From an uncultured Maribacter sp. (lineage in GTDB: Bacteria > Bacteroidota > Bacteroidia > Flavobacteriales > Flavobacteriaceae): a stretch of 64,000 nt of DNA. The notes under the pieces were generated by a model that did no database searches, was not told the DNA's origin, and was given only the letters and a program-made list of their open reading frames with translations. The translations under genes and the position numbers were made by a program. This document shows, piece by piece, positions 61,332-64,000 of the stretch. The stretch lies in NCBI GenBank assembly GCA_947504045.1, contig CANNFY010000006.1, forward strand, positions 1 to 64,000, written 5' to 3'. Numbering within the stretch: position 1 is the first letter of the stretch; every line of letters starts with the position of its first letter.

Positions 61332-63032
61332 TTAGGCTTTGTTTTTTCTCTTCTTACGGAAAAAGTCAAATACAAACCATCCTACTAATGCTATTAAAAA
61401 GTATTTAAAGTAAGATGTTGGTTCTCCATCCCCATTTACTGTAGTAAAAACACGATCCCATCTAATTTTCCAGTTTTTAATACCATCAGTAAAATTGTCA
61501 AAACTCATCCAGATAAAAATAGGGGTTCCTACAATATGATTTTCTGGTACATAACCCCAAGTTCTACTATCTTCGGAGTGGTCTCTATTGTCTCCCATCA
61601 TCCAATAATAATCTTGTTTAAAGGTATAACTTGTTGTTTTTTTACCGTTTATGCTAATTTGATTTCCGGAAACACTTATTTGGTTTCCTTCATAATCCTT
61701 TATAATTTTTTTATAAATAGGTAAAACATTTAGGTCTAACGGAATTGTAGTGCCTTTTTTTGGAATATATATAGGGCCAAAATTATCATTATTCCATGCG
61801 TAATTTGGGTCTTGAGGAAATATATTTGCTCCTCTACTATTTTTTGGATCTATTTGTCGTATAACAGAATCTATAGTTGTGTCAGCTTTTAGTTTATGAA
61901 CCATTTCATCTGTTAAGGCAACCAAACGTTGTCTTTCCGTTATTTCTTTTAAAGATAGTCTAGCTTTTTGGATAACATTTGTAGGTATGCCTAAATGCTT
62001 TGTGTATAATTCTAGTTTGCCACCTTCTAATTGGTTATATCCTAATAAATATTCTTGTATAATTTGTGCTTGTTCTTGATTAATTGGATCAGAAAGGTAT
62101 TTTCTTGTTAGATCTACCACTCCTACATCTTTTAATAAACGAGAAGAAACTCCTTGTTTGCTATAAACCATGTAATCGTATTGTGGTTTAGCTCTATCTG
62201 AAAGTTTTAATTGTTTACCGTTTATAAAAACGTACCCGTCTTTTACTTCTAGAGAGTCTCCGGGTGTTCCAACGCATCGTTTTACGTAGTTAGATTTTTT
62301 GTCTATAGGTTTTTTAACTCCTTTTTCTCTTTTAAAGAATACACGTACGGTATCTGCTGGCCAGCTAAATACAACAATATTATTTTTTTCAACTTTAGTA
62401 AAACCCGGAAGTCTAAAATAAGGAAGTTGGGGTTTATTTAAATAAGATCGTGTGCCAACTACAGGAAGGGTGTCATGTACCATTGGGGCTGCAACAGTTG
62501 TCATAGGTGTTCTTGCGCCATAATGAAATTTACTTACAAAAAGAAAATCGCCTACACGTAAAGTTCTTTCTAAAGAGCCTGTTGGAATTACATAAGGTTG
62601 TATAAAATAAGTATGCACTAATGTTGCTGCTACAATTGCAAATACAATGGAGCTAACCCATTCTCCTAAAGCGGTTGTGGGTTGTAGGCTACGATTATTA
62701 ATATATTTAACATCTAAAGCATAATTTACATAATAGGTATAAAAGCCAAGAGTTAACACAACTAACCAAGATTCTAAAAGGCTGTTTCTACCAAAGCTTC
62801 TAATGGTTTCAACCCAAACAACAGGAAACATTAATAAATTAATAATAGGAATAAATAATAAAATTGTCCACCATTTTGGTCTATTTATTATTTGCATTAA
62901 TACAATTGCATTGTAAACAGGTATGGCAGCTTCCCAAGCTTTTTTTCCAGCTTTAACATATAGTTTCCAGGTTCCTAAAAAATGAATAAGCTGTACTAGA
63001 AGTATAAAAATAATCCACTGTGTAGTATTCAT
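61332..63032 (-). CDS. lepB: Signal peptidase I (large Bacteroidota type)
   Basis: It removes signal peptides from exported proteins at the inner membrane. The protein has 566 residues, far longer than the usual 250-330. The N-terminal 125 residues form a membrane region (DUF5684-like, with four helices). The catalytic serine is in VIPTGSLERTL and the lysine in NYVKRCVGTPGDSL. A long insertion (about 275-440) separates the lysine region from box E, GDNRDHSEDSRTWG. One more helix ends the protein. All catalytic elements are present, so it should be active. It is flanked by dapB and WbqC. Confidence 0.92.
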   Translation of the reverse strand: MNTTQWIIFILLVQLIHFLGTWKLYVKAGKKAWEAAIPVYNAIVLMQIINRPKWWTILLFIPIINLLMFPVVWVETIRSFGRNSLLESWLVVLTLGFYTYYVNYALDVKYINNRSLQPTTALGEWVSSIVFAIVAATLVHTYFIQPYVIPTGSLERTLRVGDFLFVSKFHYGARTPMTTVAAPMVHDTLPVVGTRSYLNKPQLPYFRLPGFTKVEKNNIVVFSWPADTVRVFFKREKGVKKPIDKKSNYVKRCVGTPGDSLEVKDGYVFINGKQLKLSDRAKPQYDYMVYSKQGVSSRLLKDVGVVDLTRKYLSDPINQEQAQIIQEYLLGYNQLEGGKLELYTKHLGIPTNVIQKARLSLKEITERQRLVALTDEMVHKLKADTTIDSVIRQIDPKNSRGANIFPQDPNYAWNNDNFGPIYIPKKGTTIPLDLNVLPIYKKIIKDYEGNQISVSGNQISINGKKTTSYTFKQDYYWMMGDNRDHSEDSRTWGYVPENHIVGTPIFIWMSFDNFTDGIKNWKIRWDRVFTTVNGDGEPTSYFKYFLIALVGWFVFDFFRKKRKNKA

Positions 63033-63123
63033 ATAAATGCTTTTTGTTTTTCTGTAGCTAAGTGCAAGGCACTTAACGTGTTGTTTTTTTGTTAGTATTA
63101 GAAAGTAGTTTTAGTTACAGATG

Positions 63124-63825
63124 TTAACCTAAGTTTAACACATCTCTCATTGTAAAAATACCTTTTTTGCCAATAATCCACTCTGCAGCAATTATAGCAC
63201 CTAAGGCAAACCCCTCTCTATTATGAGCTGTATGTTTAATTTCTATACTATCTATACTACTATCATAAGCAACAGTATGTGTGCCAGGTACAGCCTCTAT
63301 TCTTTTTGCTGTAATTGGTATTTGGTTGGTGTCAGATTCATCTAATTTCCATTTGGTGTAATCGGAGTTATTTATAACTCCTTCTGCTAAAGTTATAGCT
63401 GTTCCGCTAGGTGCATCCAATTTTTGGGTATGATGAATTTCTTCCATAGATACATTGTATTGCTTAAGGTTTTTCATCATTCTGGCTAAATATTCATTAA
63501 GCTCAAAAAATACATTAACCCCTAAACTAAAATTAGAAGCATAAATAAAGGCTCCTTCTTTTTCTTTACATAAAGAAACTGCTTTATCGTAATTTTCTAA
63601 CCAACCAGTAGTTCCACTAATAATAGGAACATTGTTTTTTAAACACTTTGTAATGTTAGTATATGCAGCGCTTGGCATGCTAAAGTCTATTGCAACATCA
63701 AAACTAGAAAAATCTATTTCTGTGGTATCTATATCTATCTTGGCTACAATGGTATGATTTCTTTTTAGAGCAGCTTGCTCAATCATTTTTCCCATTCTTC
63801 CGTATCCAAATAATGCTATTCTCAT
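63124..63825 (-). CDS. dapB: 4-Hydroxy-tetrahydrodipicolinate reductase
   Basis: It makes tetrahydrodipicolinate for lysine and diaminopimelate synthesis, so for peptidoglycan too. The 233-residue protein is shorter than the usual 260-270 residues, as is common in Bacteroidota. Features are the nucleotide-binding GYGRMGKMIEQ, IISGTTGW, the catalytic EIHHTQKLDAPSGTAITLAE and HTVAYDS. It lies 4 bases after the DUF5683 gene and 91 bases before lepB. Confidence 0.93.
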   Translation of the reverse strand: MRIALFGYGRMGKMIEQAALKRNHTIVAKIDIDTTEIDFSSFDVAIDFSMPSAAYTNITKCLKNNVPIISGTTGWLENYDKAVSLCKEKEGAFIYASNFSLGVNVFFELNEYLARMMKNLKQYNVSMEEIHHTQKLDAPSGTAITLAEGVINNSDYTKWKLDESDTNQIPITAKRIEAVPGTHTVAYDSSIDSIEIKHTAHNREGFALGAIIAAEWIIGKKGIFTMRDVLNLG

Positions 63826-63828
63826 AAA

Positions 63829-64000
63829 TTAAAAATTAATTGTTAGTCCCATTCCATAATTAGGATTTGTGCTAATGGGGTCTACATTTAAATAAGGTTT
63901 AAAGTTTACACTAAGATCATCGCTAACATTAAATTGTTGTAAATGAGCATCTACATTAGCGTCTACAATATTTAGTATATAAAGTGCTATTGTTATAACT
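63829..64000 (-). CDS. DUF5683 family protein, C-terminal end (partial)
   Basis: The stop codon is at 63829-63831 on the minus strand, and the frame runs open to the window edge. The visible 57 residues read ALYILNIVDANVDAHLQQFN and end YGMGLTINF. This fits the C-terminus of DUF5683, a family of membrane proteins upstream of dapB in Flavobacteriaceae (commonly after parA and parB). The stop lies 3 bases before the dapB ATG. Confidence 0.85.
   Translation of the reverse strand, partial: VITIALYILNIVDANVDAHLQQFNVSDDLSVNFKPYLNVDPISTNPNYGMGLTINF

Noticed and set aside
63059-63075. Small hairpin TAAGTGC-AAG-GCACTTA upstream of lepB
   Set aside because: The stem is only 7 bp, is not followed by a T run in the direction of dapB transcription, and no promoter link is visible. 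It may be chance.
1-64000. CRISPR arrays, insertion sequences, prophage or defence islands
   Set aside because: No regularly spaced repeats, transposase, integrase or phage genes were seen; the window is mainly conserved flavobacterial chromosome.

Overview
The window is a stretch of a low-GC, AT-rich genome from the family Flavobacteriaceae (phylum Bacteroidota), probably marine or algae-associated. The evidence is the gene content: GldI, DUF6048/DUF6452 next to rlmD, an OstA-like protein, and the DUF5683-dapB-lepB-WbqC block. Promoters also fit the Bacteroidota type, with a -7 element TAnnTTTG. No replicon ends, insertion sequences, prophages, CRISPR arrays or tRNAs were found. Most of the window is core chromosome.

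Layout. 1-464 holds the 3' end of a 23S rRNA, a 5S rRNA and a terminator. 712-3350 is the only clearly accessory part: a 57-codon stub of glutamate synthase small subunit (gltD), then a complete polysaccharide lyase family 6 (alginate lyase-like) gene with a perfect 18-bp palindrome in its leader. 3390-8688 carries DUF4268, a ZIP metal transporter, a THUMP-domain RNA methyltransferase, DUF6048/DUF6452 and rlmD. 8995-13840 carries rocD, two small membrane proteins, an Smr protein, an internally duplicated lipoprotein and a cysteine desulfurase. 13846-18668 is a tight operon of an M23 peptidase, a TonB-dependent receptor and a small periplasmic protein. 18866-21251 holds a coiled-coil protein, zapA, a 6S RNA candidate and rny. 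21329-30663 has a sugar-phosphate transferase, a DUF349 protein, aroE, tandem DUF368 (PopT-like) genes, a TPR protein and a class III aminotransferase. 30694-38597 has OstA-like, purA, a Fur-family regulator, the (p)ppGpp synthetase/hydrolase, an M48 protease and an rRNA/tRNA 2'-O-methyltransferase-like gene.

38664-44501 is a DUF6503 lipoprotein followed by a compact molybdenum cofactor operon (moaD-moaE-moaA-moaC-mobA-moeB-moeA), then a NUMOD4/HNH protein. 45235-52205 holds DUF3810, pepD, a cyclophilin-FKBP fusion, gldI, nrnA, a PhoD-like phosphoesterase and ndk. 52261-54061 is recF-lipoprotein-dciA (minus strand). 54187-60397 is a TPR protein, ribH, a small membrane protein, mutL, two rhomboid proteases and an endonuclease/exonuclease/phosphatase protein. 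60384-64000 runs on the minus strand: DUF5683 (cut by the window end), dapB, lepB, WbqC, DUF6122.

I did not find a clearly new multigene system. The best leads are the gltD stub beside the rRNA operon with its isolated regulated lyase, a MutL whose endonuclease motifs are degenerate, a Fur protein lacking the usual zinc cysteines, the recF-lipoprotein-dciA arrangement, the 6S RNA locus, and a possible structured leader before rocD.
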